Assembly (NCBI RefSeq): GCF_036017915.1
Contig: NZ_CP107929.1
Span: forward strand, 6,189,001 to 6,253,000
Source of the DNA: Micromonospora sp. NBC_00421
Lineage (GTDB): Bacteria; Actinomycetota; Actinomycetes; Mycobacteriales; Micromonosporaceae
Direction of reading: 5' to 3'
Length of the DNA stretch: 64,000 nucleotides
Shown here: one piece after another, positions 61,805 to 64,000 of the stretch
Numbering within the stretch: position 1 is the stretch's first letter
How the letters are laid out: each line of letters begins with the position of its first letter
Position numbers and translations under genes: made by a program
The notes under the pieces: generated by a model
Databases searched by the model: none
What the model was told of the DNA's origin: nothing
The model's input: the letters and a program-made list of their open reading frames with translations, nothing else

Positions 61805-63313
61805 GTGACCGAGCAGAACACCGTGCCAGTGGACCCCGCCGACGACCTTCCCGAGCAGATGAAGGTCCGCCGGGAGAAGCGGGACCGGATGCTCGCCGAG
61901 GGCGTCGAGCCGTACCCCGTCGGTTTTCCCCGGACCAGCACCCTGGCCGAGGTCCGCGAGCGCTACGCCGAGCTGCCCACCGACACCGCGACCGGGGACC
62001 GGGTATCGGTCACCGGTCGGGTGATCTTCGTACGGAACACCGGCAAGCTCTGCTTCGCGACCCTGCGCGACGGCGACGGCACCGAGCTGCAGGCGATGCT
62101 CTCCCTGGACCGGGTCGGGGCGGAGCGGCTGGACGACTGGAAGCGCCTGGTCGACCTGGGTGACCACGTGGGTGTCACCGGTGAGGTGATCACCAGCCGG
62201 CGGGGTGAGCTGTCGGTGCTCGCCGACGAATGGGCGGTGACCGCCAAGGCGCTGCGTCCGCTGCCGGTGGCGCACAAGCCGCTGAGCGAGGAGGCCCGGG
62301 TACGGCAGCGTTACGTGGACCTGATCGTCCGTCCGCAGGCCCGGCAGATGGTCCGCACCCGGGCCGCGGCGGTGCGTAGCCTGCGTGATTCGTTGCACGG
62401 GCAGGGATTCATCGAGGTCGAGACGCCGATGCTCCAGTTGCTGCACGGTGGCGCGGCGGCCCGCCCATTCGTGACCCACAGCAATGCACTCGGTACCGAT
62501 CTGTATCTGCGAATCGCGCCGGAACTGTTTCTCAAGCGTGCCGTGGTCGGTGGGGTCGACCGGGTCTTCGAGATCAACCGCAACTTCCGCAATGAGGGAG
62601 TCGACTCGTCGCACTCACCGGAGTTCGCCATGCTGGAGACCTACCAGGCGTACGGCGACTACGACACGATGGCCGCGCTGACCCGTAATCTCGTGCGGCA
62701 GGCGGCGGTGGCGGTCAGCGGCTCGACGACGGTGACCCACGCGGACGGCCAGGAGTTCGACCTGGGCGGCGAGTGGCGCTCGGTGACCCTCTTCGGGGTG
62801 CTTTCCGAGGCGCTCGGCGAGGAGGTCACGGTCCGCACCGACCGGGCCCGCCTGGTGGAGTACGCCGACAAGGTGGGGCTCGCGGTCGACCCGAAGTGGG
62901 GTCCGGGCAAGCTGGCCGAGGAGCTGTTCGAGGAACTGGTGGTGCCGGGCCTCCAGGCACCGACCTTCGTCCGGGACTACCCGGAGGAGACCAGCCCGTT
63001 GACCCGGGCCCACCGCAGTGAGCCGGGCCTGGCCGAGAAGTGGGACCTCTACGTGCTCGGTTTCGAGCTGGGCACCGCGTACTCCGAGCTGGTGGACCCG
63101 GTGGTGCAGCGGGAGCGGCTGGTCGCGCAGGCGCAGCTGGCGGCCCGGGGCGACGACGAGGCGATGCGGCTGGACGAGGATTTCCTCCGGGCGATGGAGT
63201 ACGGAATGCCGCCGGCCGGGGGTATGGGAATGGGAATCGACAGGCTGTTGATGGCGCTGACCGGCCTGGGAATTCGGGAAACCATCCTCTTCCCGTTGGT
63301 CCGCGCCGAGTAG
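61805..63313 (+). CDS. lysS: Lysine-tRNA ligase (class II)
   Basis: 502 aa, GTG start with GAGG upstream. An N-terminal OB-fold anticodon-binding domain ([20 protein letters not shown]) precedes the class II catalytic core. Motif 1 lies near [20 protein letters not shown], motif 2 is [20 protein letters not shown], and motif 3 is [20 protein letters not shown]. All catalytic elements are intact. The gene lies directly upstream of lsr2, as in M. tuberculosis. Confidence 0.96.
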   Translation: MTEQNTVPVDPADDLPEQMKVRREKRDRMLAEGVEPYPVGFPRTSTLAEVRERYAELPTDTATGDRVSVTGRVIFVRNTGKLCFATLRDGDGTELQAMLSLDRVGAERLDDWKRLVDLGDHVGVTGEVITSRRGELSVLADEWAVTAKALRPLPVAHKPLSEEARVRQRYVDLIVRPQARQMVRTRAAAVRSLRDSLHGQGFIEVETPMLQLLHGGAAARPFVTHSNALGTDLYLRIAPELFLKRAVVGGVDRVFEINRNFRNEGVDSSHSPEFAMLETYQAYGDYDTMAALTRNLVRQAAVAVSGSTTVTHADGQEFDLGGEWRSVTLFGVLSEALGEEVTVRTDRARLVEYADKVGLAVDPKWGPGKLAEELFEELVVPGLQAPTFVRDYPEETSPLTRAHRSEPGLAEKWDLYVLGFELGTAYSELVDPVVQRERLVAQAQLAARGDDEAMRLDEDFLRAMEYGMPPAGGMGMGIDRLLMALTGLGIRETILFPLVRAE

Positions 63314-63425
63314 CCGGCGGCAGGACCTTAGCCGGGTCGTTACGCCATCCTATTGACGCGGCAAGCATCGGGCAGGTTATCGTGCTCCTATTGCAGGAGC
63401 ACCCTGCTCGAAAGGAATGTGGGAC

Positions 63426-63770
63426 GTGGCCAAGCAGATCATTCACAAGCTGGTCGATGACCTGGACGGCGGGGACGCGGACGAGACCGTCAAGTTCGCC
63501 CTCGACGGCGTTCAGTACGAGATCGACCTGTCGAACTCCAACGCCGACAAATTGCGGGACGTTTTCGCGCCGTACGTGGCCGCCGGCACCCGGGTCGGTC
63601 GGGGCGGCGTGGTCGTGGGCGGCCGGGCCGCCCGGGGCCGGGGCGGTGCGACGGCCGACCGCGAGCAGAACAAGGCGATCCGGTCCTGGGCCAAGAAGAA
63701 CGGCAAGGACATCTCCGACCGGGGGCGCATCCCGCAGGAGATCGTCGACGAGTACCACGCGACCCGCTGA
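63426..63770 (+). CDS. lsr2: Lsr2 nucleoid-associated xenogeneic silencer
   Basis: 114 aa from the GTG at 63426, which has AAAGGA 9 nt upstream; an ATG at 63417 is too close to that site. The N-terminal dimerisation domain reads IIHKLVDDLDGGDADETVKF and ALDGVQYEIDLS. After a Gly/Arg linker, the C-terminal DNA-binding domain contains IRSWAKKNGKDISDRGRIPQ, with the RGR AT-hook-like motif that inserts in the minor groove of AT-rich DNA. Lsr2 bridges DNA and silences horizontally acquired genes. The next gene in related genomes is clpC, beyond the window. Confidence 0.96.
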   Translation: MAKQIIHKLVDDLDGGDADETVKFALDGVQYEIDLSNSNADKLRDVFAPYVAAGTRVGRGGVVVGGRAARGRGGATADREQNKAIRSWAKKNGKDISDRGRIPQEIVDEYHATR

Positions 63771-63786
63771 GCAGTCGGCGGCGACC

Positions 63787-63824
63787 CGACGCCGGGCCGG
63801 AGCACCCCCTCCGGGCCGGCGTCG
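63787..63824 (+). terminator. Hairpin terminator after lsr2
   Basis: A 16-bp stem with one mismatch (arms 63787-63802 and 63809-63824) and a 6-nt loop begins 16 nt after the lsr2 stop. No U tract. Confidence 0.7.
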
Positions 63825-63905
63825 CCGTCTCCGGGTGTCTCCCGGCGTCGCGGTGGGCGCTCGCCGAGCCGGCTCCGGGAGGGAAGTTCTCCGGTGCCGG
63901 GGGCG

Positions 63906-63948
63906 TTGTCCACAGCCGGTGGATAGTTCGTCCACAGCCTGTGGATGG
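63906..63948. promoter_or_regulatory. Cluster of four DnaA-box-like 9-mers
   Basis: TTGTCCACA (63906-63914, +), CTATCCACC (63918-63926, -), TCGTCCACA (63928-63936, +) and CCATCCACA (63940-63948, -) lie in 43 bp. They form two tandem copies of an inverted pair around GTCCACAGCC. The first matches the actinobacterial DnaA box exactly; the others differ by one to three bases. No dnaA or dnaN gene is near, so it is not the usual origin. Confidence 0.55.
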
Positions 63949-64000
63949 CCCACGAAGGCCCCCGGCGGGTGTCCCGTGCACCCGGGAATTTCGCTCTGCG

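Noticed and set aside
63906..63948. Chromosomal origin of replication
   Set aside because: DnaA-box-like sites are present, but there is no dnaA, dnaN or rpmH, no AT-rich unwinding region and too few boxes.

Overview
The window is chromosomal DNA from a very high-GC actinomycete, most likely a Micromonosporaceae member (Micromonospora or a close relative). This rests on codon use, frequent GTG starts, GTGA/ATGA gene overlaps, and a gene order that follows the Mycobacterium tuberculosis blocks crp-nth-marP and ppa-dacB-tilS-hpt-ftsH-folE-folPBK-panCD-coaX-lysS-lsr2. No rRNA, tRNA, CRISPR array, prophage, transposase or integrase was seen.

Layout. 0-1.9 kb: an AtuA-family fragment, a TIGR03084 protein and a TetR regulator, all on the minus strand. 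2.1-8.5 kb: crp, then cbiZ, a CapA-like lipoprotein, nth, a TlpA-like thioredoxin lipoprotein, a CoA-type Nudix hydrolase and marP. 8.6-10.2 kb: two PAP2 phosphatases. 10.2-17.2 kb: part of a type VII secretion locus (mycP, eccC, divergent eccD). 17.3-27.9 kb: ppa, dacB, an F420-associated zinc protease, tilS, a GlxA-type regulator with a small membrane protein, hpt, ftsH and folE. 27.9-41.1 kb: a block between folE and folP. It holds an EccC-like protein with degenerate P-loops plus a membrane partner, then a minus-strand type IV secretion-like set (VirB2-, VirB3/PrgI-, VirB4-, VirB6-, VirB8- and VirB1-like) with no relaxase or coupling ATPase. 41.4-46.1 kb: folP-folB-folK, DUF3180 and membrane or hypothetical genes. 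46.1-49.9 kb: an OpuC-type osmolyte ABC transporter whose binding protein appears circularly permuted. 50-54.4 kb: a repeat-rich membrane protein, then an orphan NuoD coupled to a MidA/NDUFAF7-type methyltransferase. 54.6-63.8 kb: DUF2520 protein, panC, panD, a septum-formation-like lipoprotein, nadB, nadC, coaX, lysS and lsr2.

Functional themes. Cofactor synthesis dominates: folate (folE, folP, folB, folK), pantothenate/CoA (panC, panD, coaX), NAD (nadB, nadC) and cobamide salvage (cbiZ). The rest covers envelope and secretion functions (dacB, marP, T7SS, T4SS-like set, PAP2), proteostasis (ftsH), nucleoid organisation (lsr2) and osmolyte uptake.

The most unusual signals are these. (1) A family of short tandem repeats (54-60 bp) occurs at four places. 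At three gene junctions it duplicates the Shine-Dalgarno/start region, giving stacked in-frame starts for panC and a chain of coupled 20-codon mini-ORFs in the ABC transporter operon. (2) The osmolyte-binding lipoprotein has its domain order swapped. (3) The orphan NuoD has Trp at the position of the quinone-contacting Tyr and is co-translated with the methyltransferase family known to modify NuoD in mitochondria. (4) A 65-bp inverted-repeat element lies inside that methyltransferase gene. (5) A secretion-like locus without a relaxase separates folE from folP. (6) Four DnaA-box-like 9-mers lie downstream of lsr2.
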